From Rubripirellula sp. (GTDB lineage: Bacteria > Planctomycetota > Planctomycetia > Pirellulales > Pirellulaceae), in assembly GCA_012270065.1 (NCBI GenBank), contig JAAXJB010000039.1, forward strand, positions 1,341 through 47,064: a stretch of DNA of 45,724 nucleotides. The letters run 5' to 3'. Positions 19,074 through 28,172 of this stretch are shown in pieces; within the stretch, counting starts at the first letter, position 1, and each line of letters starts with the position of its first letter. The position numbers and the translations under genes were made by a program. The notes beneath the pieces were generated by a model. The model worked only from the letters and a program-made list of their open reading frames with translations, did no database searches and was not told the origin of the DNA.

Positions 19074-20870
19074 TCAGGAATCAAGTTCTTCCCACCTTGC
19101 GAAGGCCGTCGCCAACTCATCTTCCAGCTTTTTCAGTCTGGCGGCATCTGCGGCAATGTCTTCTCCACTTTTCTGATAATAGCCGGGCTCGGACATCACC
19201 TCATGAACTTCACCGATGGATTTTTCCAACAGTTCGATCCGCTCGGGCAATTGCTCAAGTTCCCGCTGATCTTTGTAGGAGAGTTTTCTGTTTTTTTCGG
19301 GCGTATTTTTTACTTTTTCGTTTTTGGTTTTTACCTCGGCCTGCGTTTTCTTTGCATCTTGATTTGACTGTTTACGTTCAACCGCCGCTCTCCATTCGTC
19401 ATACCCGCCTGCATATTCGTGTACACCACTGTCTTCAAAAACGATGGTGCTGGTCACAACATTATTCAGAAATGTACGATCATGGCTGACCATCAAGAGT
19501 GTGCCGTTGAAATCCGCCAACTGTTCTTCGAGTAATTCAAGCGTTTCACTGTCCAGATCGTTCGTAGGTTCGTCGAGGACGATCACATTGGCAGGTTTCG
19601 TCATCAGGCGCGCAAGCAATGCCCTGTTACGTTCCCCACCCGAAAGGAAACGAACCTCTGTCCTCGCTCTTTCCGGTGTGAACAGAAAATCCTGCAGATA
19701 CCCCATGATGTGCTTGGTCTTGTCACCAACCCTGACTTTATCGCTACCGTCACCCACGTTCTCGACAACAGTGCTTTCGGGATCCAGTGTATCTCTCAAT
19801 TGATCAAAGTAGGCCACCTGCAAATTGGTCCCGGTTCGCACGGTACCCTCGTCAGGCTCTAGTTGCCCAAGTAACAGTTTCAGCAAGGTTGTCTTGCCTG
19901 CTCCGTTATGCCCAATGATTCCAATCTTGTCCCCACGCATCAGCATCGTACTGAATTTGTTGATGATCTTCCGATTTCCGTAGCTGAAAGAAATTTCATC
20001 GACATCCGCAACAAGCATCCCCGTGCGTTCCGCCTCCTGCAATTTCATCTTGGCCCTGCCTTCACCCTTGCGTCGCTGGGATCTTTCAACACGCATGGCC
20101 TTGAGTGCCCGGACGCGGCCTTCATTGCGTGTACGTCGCGCTTTGATTCCCTGCCGTATCCACGCTTCCTCTTCGGCCAAACGCTTGTCGAACAGGGCAT
20201 TCTGTTTTTCCTCAGCGGCAATGGCATCCTCTTTCCGCTTGAGAAAAGTCGAGTAATCACACGACCAGTCAAATAGCTTTCCACGATCAATTTCCCAGAT
20301 TCGCGTGGCAAGCGTTTGAAGAAATGATCGATCGTGGGTAACAAAGATCAGAGTTTTCTTCCAATTTGAAAGAAAATTTTCCAGCCACAGAATTGACGGG
20401 ATGTCGAGATGGTTCGTCGGTTCATCAAGTAGCAGAACATCGGGCTCAGATGCAATCGATCTGGCCAAAAGAACACGACGCTTCATACCACTGGAAAGCG
20501 TCTGAAACTCCATCTCAGGGTCGAGTTCCATTCGCGACAAAGTCGAGTCAACCGCGTGTTGCACTTGCCACTGAGTCTCTGGATCACCCGTATCCTCTTG
20601 ACCAGCCATGACAACCTGATGGACCGTGCCTGCAAGGTCACGGGGAACACTCTGCGTCAAACGAGCGATTTTTGCACCAGGTTTGAAGCTGATATTGCCG
20701 GAATCGGGCTGCAACCTGCCATCCAGCAATCTCATCAAAGTCGTCTTACCCGCTCCGTTGCGGCCCAAAAGTCCAATTCGCTGCCCCGCTTCGATGGTCG
20801 CGGAAACCCCATCCAAAAGTAGAGGCCCGCGAAATCCAATGGAAAGATCATCGATGGAAAGAAGTGGCAT
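19074..20870 (-). CDS. uup: ABC-F ATPase, Uup type
   Basis: This 598-residue soluble protein has two ABC ATPase domains and no membrane segment. The first Walker A is GRNGAGKTT with signature LSSGMKRRV and Walker B LLLDEPTNHLD. The second is GHNGAGKTT, LSGGERNRA and VLDEPTNDLD. The linker between them contains EEAWIRQGIKARRTRNEGRV, typical of Uup. The C-terminal 90 residues form the charged coiled coil found in Uup, which binds nucleic acid in E. coli. ABC-F proteins act on the ribosome or in DNA maintenance. The first signature motif reads LSSG rather than LSGG. It lies about 220 bases downstream of the ABC-2 ATPase gene on the same strand. Confidence 0.94.
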   Translation of the reverse strand: MPLLSIDDLSIGFRGPLLLDGVSATIEAGQRIGLLGRNGAGKTTLMRLLDGRLQPDSGNISFKPGAKIARLTQSVPRDLAGTVHQVVMAGQEDTGDPETQWQVQHAVDSTLSRMELDPEMEFQTLSSGMKRRVLLARSIASEPDVLLLDEPTNHLDIPSILWLENFLSNWKKTLIFVTHDRSFLQTLATRIWEIDRGKLFDWSCDYSTFLKRKEDAIAAEEKQNALFDKRLAEEEAWIRQGIKARRTRNEGRVRALKAMRVERSQRRKGEGRAKMKLQEAERTGMLVADVDEISFSYGNRKIINKFSTMLMRGDKIGIIGHNGAGKTTLLKLLLGQLEPDEGTVRTGTNLQVAYFDQLRDTLDPESTVVENVGDGSDKVRVGDKTKHIMGYLQDFLFTPERARTEVRFLSGGERNRALLARLMTKPANVIVLDEPTNDLDSETLELLEEQLADFNGTLLMVSHDRTFLNNVVTSTIVFEDSGVHEYAGGYDEWRAAVERKQSNQDAKKTQAEVKTKNEKVKNTPEKNRKLSYKDQRELEQLPERIELLEKSIGEVHEVMSEPGYYQKSGEDIAADAARLKKLEDELATAFARWEELDS

Positions 20871-21093
20871 GCTGCTGATAACCGCGCGGAGAAAGAATCA
20901 ATACCGTCTCAACAGAACGCAAGAAGACGTTTTGGTCCAGACGGCCAACCAGAGGATCTTTGGAGAAAGGTTCTGCTGAGCTGTGCCCCACGGAGCTGCG
21001 ACCCCCATTTCCTGAATCGTCAGCCACCTTAATGAACAACTTGACTGCAAAGTAGTGAAGACGGGACACAATGGGTCCGCAAATCATTCCTGA

Positions 21094-22092
21094 TCACGTT
21101 TTCGCTTTTTGCGATGACTCACGGAACAACTCCGCAATGACCTCTTCCAATGGCACATCTTCAACAGCAACATCCTCGATCGGATTGTCCCGAAGCACTT
21201 CCGCCAATACGGAAGGCACCTCGGTTCGCTCGACGCGCACCTGCACTTTGGGCCACGTCTCATCCAACACATCACCGAGTCGTGATAGGTCAGGTTGATG
21301 CCCGTCGGCAAATTGCAGGGTCATTATCTTGTGGCCAGAAAACTTGTCGATCACGCCTGATAGAGAGCCGTCATATTCAATCTGACCACCAGCAATGATC
21401 ACCACCCGCTTGCATAGAGCCGCAATGTCCTTCATGTAGTGACTTGTCAGCAAAATCGTGATCTTGCGCTTTTCCTGATAATACTTGAGGAACTGTTGGA
21501 TATTATGCTGTGCAATTACATCGAGCCCGATTGTTGGTTCGTCGAGAAAAAGTACTTCTGGTCGATGCAGCAATGCTGCAATCAACTCCATCTTCATCCT
21601 TTCGCCCAGAGACAACTCGCGTACCGGTTGGCTCAACAGATCTTTTACATCCAGTAGATCCGTAAGCTCAGCAAGTGTGTGTTCAAATTGTTCAATCGGA
21701 ACGCCATAAATCTGCTGGTGAAGTCGATAGGATTCCTGAGCTGGCAAATCCCACCACAACTGGTTTTTCTGCCCCATGACCAGCGCGAATCTTCGCCGAT
21801 ACTCGTTTTTTCTCTGCCAGGGCGTGAATCCCATCACACTCGCGGAACCGCTGGTTGGATTGATGACCCCGCTGAGCAATTTCAACGTTGTGGTTTTACC
21901 GGCACCATTGGGACCAAGAAACGCGACAAACTCGCCTTGCTCCACATTCAGATCGATTCCCTGAACGGCTTTGACTTCCCGGTAATCACGGCGAAAAAGC
22001 CCACGAACGCTATCCGCCAATCCCTCTCGTTTGTTGTAAACGCGATAAGACTTGGCCAACTGTCGGACTTCGATGATTGGCATGGACGTCAT
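21094..22092 (-). CDS. ABC-2 type transporter ATP-binding protein
   Basis: This is a single ABC ATPase of 332 residues. It has Walker [11 protein letters not shown]-loop [12 protein letters not shown], signature [10 protein letters not shown], Walker [13 protein letters not shown] and the switch histidine in [11 protein letters not shown]. The C-terminal 90 residues form a regulatory extension as in YhcH/NatA-like exporters. The [14 protein letters not shown] stretch is typical of ATPases that work with two ABC-2 permeases of the DUF990 kind. No permease gene is adjacent; the next gene on this strand is uup. ATG 22092 has AAGAG close upstream. A short possible leader ORF lies 65 bases upstream. 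Confidence 0.9.
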   Translation of the reverse strand: MTSMPIIEVRQLAKSYRVYNKREGLADSVRGLFRRDYREVKAVQGIDLNVEQGEFVAFLGPNGAGKTTTLKLLSGVINPTSGSASVMGFTPWQRKNEYRRRFALVMGQKNQLWWDLPAQESYRLHQQIYGVPIEQFEHTLAELTDLLDVKDLLSQPVRELSLGERMKMELIAALLHRPEVLFLDEPTIGLDVIAQHNIQQFLKYYQEKRKITILLTSHYMKDIAALCKRVVIIAGGQIEYDGSLSGVIDKFSGHKIMTLQFADGHQPDLSRLGDVLDETWPKVQVRVERTEVPSVLAEVLRDNPIEDVAVEDVPLEEVIAELFRESSQKAKT

Positions 22093-22417
22093 GACTCTTG
22101 ATCAGGATGGCTCACGAACAGGTGGTAGCCGATCATTGTAGGTACGAAGCAGCATGTTCAAAGCCGTGACAGATCTTTTCCCACCCGATTCAAGCAGCCG
22201 ACACCCCGGACAGCCCTCCAACCGTCGCCCAGCTCGAGCGATCGTGATTTACATGAGAACAGGAGCGACTTGGACATCTTGATCACCTCCCTCAGACAGG
22301 CTCGATCACCTACGATGGTCGGGCCGCCAGTCGCCTGAACCACCCCCAGAAACTGGACCAACCCCAGAAAAGCGACCTTCCCACCAATTTCCGATTCATC
22401 CGTGTAAAATCACTCCC
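22093..22417. other. Intergenic region between divergent ABC ATPase and ispF genes
   Basis: About 325 bases. The only item seen is a 39-codon minus-strand ORF with a very strong ribosome-binding site (listed separately). CCCCAGAAA occurs twice in the stretch near 22345-22370. No convincing promoter hexamers, RNA gene or terminator were found. Confidence 0.5.
22158..22277 (-). CDS. Possible 39-residue leader peptide or small protein
   Basis: ATG 22277 is preceded by AGGGAGGTGATC (22281-22292), which contains ten contiguous bases complementary to the 3' end of 16S rRNA, ending three bases before the start codon. The encoded peptide begins MSKSLLFSCKSRSLELG and ends KDLSRL at TGA 22158. It has no membrane segment and resembles no family I know. 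It ends 65 bases before the ABC ATPase start on the same strand, where a leader peptide would lie. Without comparative data it may be chance; the exceptional Shine-Dalgarno is the main support. Confidence 0.35.
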   Translation of the reverse strand: MSKSLLFSCKSRSLELGDGWRAVRGVGCLNRVGKDLSRL

Positions 22418-22912
22418 ATGACAGGAACAATCCCACCAATTCGAGTTGGCCTTGGATACGATACTCATCGGCTCGGCCCCGGGGGTCCACTGAGAATCGG
22501 TGGGGTCGATATTGACTGTGAACTTCACAGCATAGGTCACAGCGATGCCGATGTTCTTTTACATGCCATTACAGACGCCATTCTTGGTTCGGTCGTTGAG
22601 GAAGACATCGGACGACTTTTCCCCAACAATGCTCAAGAAAACCAGGACCGGGACAGCACAGATTTTTTGCAAGAAGCCATGCGACGCTTGCGGCATCGAG
22701 GCATGGAGATTGTCAATCTTGACTGTGTGATCCTTGCCGAACGGCCCAAGATGGCCGAGCATATCGACTCAATGCGCGCAGTGATCGCTGAAATCACCGG
22801 GGCTCCGGTAGACCGTATTGGCATCAAAGCCAAGACAGGGGAGGGGACGGGGCCCATAGGCCACGGTGAAGCAATCTCCGCAAGAGCGGTCGTCTTGGTC
22901 TATGAAACATGA
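22418..22912 (+). CDS. ispF: 2-C-methyl-D-erythritol 2,4-cyclodiphosphate synthase
   Basis: This 164-residue enzyme of the non-mevalonate isoprenoid pathway forms the cyclodiphosphate from CDP-methylerythritol phosphate. The zinc ligands are D15 and H17 (GYDTHRL) and H49 (SDADVLLHAITDAILG). The C-terminal KAKTGEGTGPIGHGEAISARAVVLV is the conserved nucleotide-binding end. Length is standard for a stand-alone IspF (not fused to IspD). It starts at ATG 22418. No other pathway gene is in the window. Confidence 0.96.
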   Translation: MTGTIPPIRVGLGYDTHRLGPGGPLRIGGVDIDCELHSIGHSDADVLLHAITDAILGSVVEEDIGRLFPNNAQENQDRDSTDFLQEAMRRLRHRGMEIVNLDCVILAERPKMAEHIDSMRAVIAEITGAPVDRIGIKAKTGEGTGPIGHGEAISARAVVLVYET

Positions 22913-23030
22913 TTGGATGCCGAGCACGGGCACCGCAATCATGACGACATGACACTGATTCACTTGCTGACTCAGAGTTCACGCAAGCCAAGGCCATTGT
23001 AGTTTTCCTCAGAATTCCTTGGAGAATCAA

Positions 23031-23050
23031 TCTGAAAACAGGTTTTCAGA
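23031..23050. repeat. Inverted repeat with 9-bp arms, downstream of ispF
   Basis: TCTGAAAAC and GTTTTCAGA flank a two-base centre (AG). With such a short loop it is better read as a dyad binding site or cruciform than as an RNA hairpin terminator. There is no U-run after it. Confidence 0.4.
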
Positions 23051-23204
23051 ATTTAACCACTAATTGCCATCATTACGCTGGGAAGAGCATTCGTCCCAAC
23101 ACCTCACCAATGGCTTACGTTTCAGGCACCCAAGATTTTGCACTGCAAATCGGCTCACCCTCGCACGGCTGAAAATCGGTCTCTGCAGAAAAACGAACAG
23201 ACCC

Positions 23205-23210
23205 TATAAT
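23205..23210 (+). promoter_or_regulatory. Candidate -10 box upstream of cysS
   Basis: A perfect TATAAT lies 145 bases before the cysS ATG. The hexamer at 17-bp spacing upstream is TCTGCA, which matches TTGACA at only three positions, so the promoter assignment is tentative. Confidence 0.3.
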
Positions 23211-23354
23211 CCCCATCTTGCCGAGCAAAACGAAGAATCACTCACGCGTATTTGCTTTCATTTGACTGCCAATCAGCGGTTCGATTCGGGGATCCTTACT
23301 CGCTGATTGAATACAAATTCCAACTGCGTCCCACTTCTCCCTCAGACGACAAAG

Positions 23355-24980
23355 ATGAGCACCGCGACTGCAAGCCAAAACGACTCCGACGCATCGGCCC
23401 AAAAACCCTCCATCCGGGTTTACAACACACTCAGCAAGACCAAGGAGCCTTTCGAACCTCTTCACCCTCCAAAGGTTGGCATCTATTTGTGCGGGCCAAC
23501 CGTTTACGCGGAGTCCCACATTGGCCACATGGTCGGTCCCGTTATTTTCGACACCATCAAGCGTTACCTCAGGTTCAGCGGCTATGATGTGACCTGGGTA
23601 GTCAACATCACTGACGTGGACGACAAACTGATTGCGAAGAGTCGGGAACGTGGTATTCCCATGAGTCAGGTTGCTTGTGAGATGACCGCTGACTATCTGT
23701 CGAACCTGCGGGAACTTGGTGTCAACCAAATCGACTATTTACCGCGAGCGACCGACCACATGCCGCAAATCATCTCATTCATCAAATCTCTGGAAGAGAA
23801 GGATTTCGCATACGCCGTGGACGGTGACGTATTTTTCGACGTCGCCAAGGACAGCAATTACGGTCAACTTTCCAATCGAAGCATGGATTCGCAGCAAGGT
23901 GAAGGTGGTGAAGCTGCGGCAAAAAAACGTTCACCGGGCGACTTCGCACTCTGGAAGAGTGCCAAGGATGATTCGATTTCGTGGGACAGTCCGTGGGGGC
24001 CCGGTCGTCCGGGATGGCATATCGAATGTTCTGCAATGAGCCATGAAATCCTGGGTGACACATTCGACATTCACGGTGGTGGGCTCGACCTGATGTTCCC
24101 TCATCATGAAAACGAACTTGCTCAAAGTGGGTGTTGCCACAACGCTCCAATGGTCAAGTACTGGATGCACAACGGCCTGATGCGAGCCGGAGAGAAAGGT
24201 AAGGTTGGAGGAAAGAGTGACCGTGAAGAATCAGCAGAAGAAGCATCAGCTGGAAAAATCAGCCGCAGCAAAGGCGACGGTGGACTCTCCAATGTAATAC
24301 GCAGACATACCGGTGAGCGGATCCGTTTCTTTCTCCTCAGAACCCACTATCGATCGACGATCGTATACAACGAAGAAGGGTTGCAGGAAGCTGGCACATC
24401 ACTGGAGGCTTTCTACCGATTCTTTGATCGCTTTAACGAGATCACATCGTTGCAGGACTGCCCGGAATATCCGGGTCAATATTTCTATGAACTCCCCGTG
24501 GGCACGGTACGTTCACAGGGCGATTTTGAACCAGGTGACGATCCTCTATTGCAGGAAATGCACGCATCACGGGAGAAATTTCTTTCGGCGATGGATGACG
24601 ATTTCAATACAGGTTCAGCCATCAGTGTCCTGTTTGACTCGCTTCGCGCTTTGAACCGTCACATTGATCAACATGGCTTGGGACCGGCTGCAGATCTCAA
24701 GTCACCCGCGGTCATATCACTGACGAAAGCGGCATCGGTCATTCGTGAACTAACAAGCGTCCTGGGGGTTTTTCTCAAGCCGGCAGTCGGAGGCAATGGT
24801 GGAGATGAATCAGACGCTGATCTGCTTGATGGTGTAGTCAACCTGCTGATCGATCTTCGCAAAGAAGCACGGGGCCGCAAGGACTATGCGACCGGTGATG
24901 CAATTCGCGATCGCTTGGCCGATCTTGGTGTCGCATTGCTCGACAAGAAAGAAGGCACGAGCTGGGAACGCAACTCGTGA
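23355..24980 (+). CDS. cysS: Cysteinyl-tRNA synthetase
   Basis: This class I synthetase of 541 residues charges tRNA-Cys. It has the zinc/cysteine-binding [18 protein letters not shown] with the HIGH signature, [40 protein letters not shown] and [11 protein letters not shown]. The KMSKS loop reads KISRSKGD and is preceded by a charged insertion of about 24 residues rich in Lys, Glu, Ser and Gly that E. coli CysS lacks. The C-terminal DALR-like helical part ends with [24 protein letters not shown] 23355 is chosen; a TTG at 23307 would add 16 residues. The stop overlaps the ruvC start by four bases (GTGA). Confidence 0.95.
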   Translation: MSTATASQNDSDASAQKPSIRVYNTLSKTKEPFEPLHPPKVGIYLCGPTVYAESHIGHMVGPVIFDTIKRYLRFSGYDVTWVVNITDVDDKLIAKSRERGIPMSQVACEMTADYLSNLRELGVNQIDYLPRATDHMPQIISFIKSLEEKDFAYAVDGDVFFDVAKDSNYGQLSNRSMDSQQGEGGEAAAKKRSPGDFALWKSAKDDSISWDSPWGPGRPGWHIECSAMSHEILGDTFDIHGGGLDLMFPHHENELAQSGCCHNAPMVKYWMHNGLMRAGEKGKVGGKSDREESAEEASAGKISRSKGDGGLSNVIRRHTGERIRFFLLRTHYRSTIVYNEEGLQEAGTSLEAFYRFFDRFNEITSLQDCPEYPGQYFYELPVGTVRSQGDFEPGDDPLLQEMHASREKFLSAMDDDFNTGSAISVLFDSLRALNRHIDQHGLGPAADLKSPAVISLTKAASVIRELTSVLGVFLKPAVGGNGGDESDADLLDGVVNLLIDLRKEARGRKDYATGDAIRDRLADLGVALLDKKEGTSWERNS

Positions 24981-25558
24981 CCTCGAGTTCGACTTGCCGC
25001 CGCATCTTGGGAGTCGACCCGGGGTTGAATACCACGGGCTACGGCGTCATTGAAGTTGGATGTTCCGGTGGCTTGCCATCGGCTACCGACAAGATCAAAT
25101 TAATTGAAGCTGGTATCATTCGCAGCAAATCAAGAGACAGCATTGAAACCCGACTTCACGAGATCCACGAGGGTTTGCGGGAAGTCACTGAAACGCACCG
25201 ACCCGATGTACTTGTACTGGAACAACTTTTCTCACATTACCAGCGTCCTCGAACTGCAATATTGATGGGCCATGCACGTGGGGTTATCTGTCTTGCCGCG
25301 GCGCAGTCAAATATTCCTGTCTTGCATTTTGAACCCACCCGTGTGAAAAAAGTGATGACAGGGAACGGTCATGCACCAAAGCACCAAATCCAGGCTGCCG
25401 TAAAAATACAATTGGGTCTGGCAACCGTGCCCGAACCCGCGGACGTCGCCGATGCTCTCGCGATCGCACTCTGTGGCTACCATCTTGGCGATGGAACATC
25501 CCTTACGCCTCTCACCGGCAACCCGCGATCTGCGAAGGACGCTGAGAGTCGATCATGA
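24977..25558 (+). CDS. ruvC: Holliday junction resolvase RuvC
   Basis: The protein has 193 residues with the four catalytic acids of the family: D14 ([15 protein letters not shown]), E82 (LVLEQLF), and D156 and D159 ([13 protein letters not shown]). RuvC cuts Holliday junctions as a dimer during recombination, directed by RuvAB. It begins at GTG 24977, overlapping the cysS TGA, so translation is probably coupled. A 20-residue polar tail follows the conserved end. ruvA follows 49 bases after its stop. Confidence 0.95.
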   Translation: MTSSSTCRRILGVDPGLNTTGYGVIEVGCSGGLPSATDKIKLIEAGIIRSKSRDSIETRLHEIHEGLREVTETHRPDVLVLEQLFSHYQRPRTAILMGHARGVICLAAAQSNIPVLHFEPTRVKKVMTGNGHAPKHQIQAAVKIQLGLATVPEPADVADALAIALCGYHLGDGTSLTPLTGNPRSAKDAESRS

Positions 25559-25607
25559 ACCAACTTGCTGTCCAACCGGCGTTACATCAGACCTGGAGCA
25601 CTCACCA

Positions 25608-26243
25608 TTGATCGTCACCATTTCAGGAACACTTGTTCGCGTCAGTGAAACAGCAGTCACCATTGAAGCCACCCCCTTTGAATATGAGGTACTGGTGGCT
25701 GATTACACACGTCGCCTGCTGCAAAACAGCATCGGCCAGCCAACTCGTCTGTACACGTTGGACTACATTGAAGGAAATGCCCAGGGAGGACGTCTCACAC
25801 CGCGTTTAATCGGTTTCATGACAGAACCTGAGCGTCAGTTCTTTGACTTGTTCTGCAGCGTTGATGGTGTCGGAGTCAAGAAGGCTCTTCGCGCCATGGT
25901 ACGCCCTGTGAAAGAACTCGCGGTGCTCATCGAAGAACAGGATGCAAAAGGACTTTCAGCACTTCCCGGTATCGGACCCGCAACCAGTGAGCGAGTGATC
26001 GCAAAGTTGCGTCGCAAGATGCCGAGGTTCGCATTGATGGTTGAAAGACAGACTGTTTCAGAGAAAAGTTCAAATGCTGGCACAGCAGCCTCAGCGGTAA
26101 TCAGTGAAACATTTGATGCATTGATCACTCTGGGACACAGTGAGGCCGACGCCCGGAAATTGATTGACGAAACAATGGCAGGCGGAAAAAAATTCAAAGA
26201 CACGGAATCTCTTCTCACTGCCATCTACCAGCGATCCGCGTAG
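25608..26243 (+). CDS. ruvA: Holliday junction DNA helicase subunit RuvA
   Basis: The protein has 211 residues. An N-terminal OB-fold ([24 protein letters not shown]) is followed by the helix-hairpin-helix pair ([20 protein letters not shown] and [19 protein letters not shown]) and a C-terminal UBA-like domain ([19 protein letters not shown]) that in relatives contacts RuvB. The start is taken as TTG 25608, with GGAG ten bases upstream, because it places the OB-fold at residue 2; the frame is open upstream inside ruvC but without similarity. ruvB is not in the window: the next gene is convergent. Confidence 0.93.
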   Translation: MIVTISGTLVRVSETAVTIEATPFEYEVLVADYTRRLLQNSIGQPTRLYTLDYIEGNAQGGRLTPRLIGFMTEPERQFFDLFCSVDGVGVKKALRAMVRPVKELAVLIEEQDAKGLSALPGIGPATSERVIAKLRRKMPRFALMVERQTVSEKSSNAGTAASAVISETFDALITLGHSEADARKLIDETMAGGKKFKDTESLLTAIYQRSA

Positions 26244-26392
26244 TCATTTTCCGACTCGATACCCGGGCGGAATCGGGCGACAGGACACAAAAACAGGCAT
26301 GTCCTCGATGCCCGACTGGGACGATTCCATCATCCCGTTAAGGCTTCACAGGAGTGTGGCTATGCCTGCTCAAAATCAGGCGGCCCCGGCGA

Positions 26393-27901
26393 TCAATAGG
26401 CTTTCGCGAAGATGGCCTTCTTCGCGGCAGGTTTTCCGGTCAAAAAACAAACCCCAGCCTCGTCGTTGTCTTCCCGGGGAATGCACCGGATCGTGACCTT
26501 CAACTCCTTCAACAGAGGTTGAAGCTCCTCTTCCGATGCAAAATGACAGTGCGCGAATCCACCATGAATGTCCTGTGGATCTGCTGACGTGAAAAAATCC
26601 CGAAAATCTGACTCGGTTGTGATCACGCGGGAATGATCATCGCGCAGTTTTCTGGCTTTATCAAACAGCCCCTGCTGCATCTCTTCAAGTAACGAGGAAA
26701 TCTCCGCGATCAGCTCGGCCCGCCCCATGGAAACACTCTTGGCCTGATCTCTGCGTCCAAGAAACACCGCGTCCTTTTCGATGTCCTTTGGACCAATCTC
26801 CAACCGAATGGGAACACCACGTTTGACGTGGTGCCATTTCTTTTCCCCACCCCGAATATCACGATCATCAACTTCTACCCGCACAGCACTTCCTGCATAC
26901 TGCTGCGCTGTCAATTCATCCTTGATTCTTTCGACATACTGCAACACGGCTGCTCGCTGAGATTCATCACGATAGATCGGAAGAATAACAACTTGGGAAG
27001 GCGCCAACCTTGGCGGAACAACCAGCCCATCATCGTCGCTATGACTCATGATCAATGCACCCACAAGGCGGGTTGAGACACCCCAACTGGTGGTCCATGC
27101 GTACTCACGTTCACCGTTCTCAGCCTGAAAAACGATTTCCTGGGCCTTGGAGAAATTCTGTCCGAGAAAATGACTCGTACCGGCCTGCAGAGCTTTACGA
27201 TCCTGCATCATTGCCTCGATGGAAAGCGTCTCCACGGCTCCGGGAAACCTTTCGTCGGCGGTCTTGCTTCCAATGATCACGGGCATCGCCATCCAATTCT
27301 CAGCGAAATCGGCATACACATCGATCATCTGCTCCGTTTCAGCAATCGCTTCTTCGCTGGTGGCGTGAACGGTGTGACCTTCCTGCCAAAGAAACTCCGC
27401 CGTGCGCAGAAACATTCTTGTCCGCATTTCCCAACGCACAACATTCGCCCACTGATTGATCAGAATCGGCAGATCGCGATGACTCTGTACCCACTTGGCA
27501 TAAGTAGCACCAATGATCGTCTCACTGGTGGGACGCACAATCAATGGCTCCTCAAGCTTGCCAGCGGGTCGCAAGCCCCCGTCGGGGTCAGGCTCAAGGC
27601 GATGATGAGTCACCACCGCACACTCCTTGGCAAAACCCTCCACATGCTCGGCTTCCTTTTCCAGAAAGCTCATTGGTATGAACAGAGGGAAATAAGCATT
27701 CTGGTGGCCTGTTGCCTTGAACATGTCGTCCAACGCCCGTTGCATGTTTTCCCACAACCGGTATCCCCAAGGCTTGATGACCATGCATCCACGAACGGGA
27801 CTGTTTTCCGCCAGATCAGAGGCACGAATGACCTGCTGATACCACTCTGGATAGTCTTCTGCGCGCGAAGGGCTGATCGCATTCTTGGGAGCTTTTGCCA
27901 T
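26393..27901 (-). CDS. proS: Prolyl-tRNA synthetase, eukaryote/archaeal-like (type 3)
   Basis: This class II synthetase of about 502 residues charges tRNA-Pro. It has GCMVIKPWGYRLWENMQ (motif 1 region), LIVRPTSETIIGATYAKW, INQWANVVRWEMRTRMFLRTAEFLWQEGHT (motif 2), SHFLGQNFSKAQEI and WGVSTRLVGALIMSHSDDDGL (motif 3), an anticodon-binding domain (VVILPIYRD), and the zinc-like C-terminal domain ending in KAIFAKAY. It lacks the INS editing insertion of the E. coli type. ATG 27901 fits the family start; an upstream GTG (27943) would add 14 residues. It is convergent with ruvA. Confidence 0.95.
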   Translation of the reverse strand: MAKAPKNAISPSRAEDYPEWYQQVIRASDLAENSPVRGCMVIKPWGYRLWENMQRALDDMFKATGHQNAYFPLFIPMSFLEKEAEHVEGFAKECAVVTHHRLEPDPDGGLRPAGKLEEPLIVRPTSETIIGATYAKWVQSHRDLPILINQWANVVRWEMRTRMFLRTAEFLWQEGHTVHATSEEAIAETEQMIDVYADFAENWMAMPVIIGSKTADERFPGAVETLSIEAMMQDRKALQAGTSHFLGQNFSKAQEIVFQAENGEREYAWTTSWGVSTRLVGALIMSHSDDDGLVVPPRLAPSQVVILPIYRDESQRAAVLQYVERIKDELTAQQYAGSAVRVEVDDRDIRGGEKKWHHVKRGVPIRLEIGPKDIEKDAVFLGRRDQAKSVSMGRAELIAEISSLLEEMQQGLFDKARKLRDDHSRVITTESDFRDFFTSADPQDIHGGFAHCHFASEEELQPLLKELKVTIRCIPREDNDEAGVCFLTGKPAAKKAIFAKAY

Positions 27902-28025
27902 CGGAAAAATCTGTCTCTGGGTGGGAATAACTCGGGAAATCACGAAAATCAGTTTATCTCGTGAAAGTAGTTCCTTTGCTTACCGGGCAAGCCAGCAACG
28001 GACACTTCTTGTCATGCCTTGAACC

Positions 28026-28054
28026 AGATTGTGCTGATTTGGACTGCACAATCT
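28026..28054. repeat. Hairpin-forming inverted repeat between flgE and proS
   Basis: AGATTGTGC (28026-28034) and GCACAATCT (28046-28054) form a perfect 9-bp stem with an 11-base loop. It lies downstream of flgE and 125 bases upstream of the proS start. There is no U-run, so an intrinsic terminator is not established; it could be an operator or an mRNA structure. Confidence 0.4.
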
Positions 28055-28097
28055 AGGGTGTCAGAGCTTGAGCTGTCGAAAAACACCTGCTCATTCG

Positions 28098-28166
28098 ATC
28101 CGGTCACTTTCCAAACCACATGCAAAAAGCATCTGATCGCAGTGTTTGCCAGCACTTTGACCGGAT
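28098..28166 (-). terminator. Inverted repeat just after the flgE stop codon
   Basis: ATCCGGTCA (28098-28106) and TGACCGGAT (28158-28166) are perfect 9-bp arms separated by 51 bases that contain a smaller ATGC/GCAT hairpin. The structure starts seven bases after the stop of the last flagellar gene, where a 3'-end or transcript-stabilising element would be expected. No typical U-tract follows directly, so the terminator role is tentative. Confidence 0.3.
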
Positions 28167-28172
28167 GATTCA

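Larger units (their letters stand above)
22913..23354. other. Intergenic region between ispF and cysS
   Basis: About 440 bases without a convincing gene; reading frames here lack family similarity and good start signals. It holds a 20-bp near-perfect palindrome (23031-23050) and a consensus TATAAT (23205-23210), both listed separately. Confidence 0.5.

Noticed and set aside
22281-22292. Plus-strand GATCACCTCCCT as the 3' end of a 16S rRNA gene
   Set aside because: No rRNA sequence precedes it; on the minus strand it is an extended Shine-Dalgarno before a small ORF.
26364-26381. Bidirectional terminator between ruvA and proS
   Set aside because: Only a 5-bp GCCTG/CAGGC stem without a U-run on either strand.
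27170-27964. Plus-strand open frame opposite proS
   Set aside because: proS motifs are unambiguous on the minus strand; the plus-strand frame has no recognisable domain.
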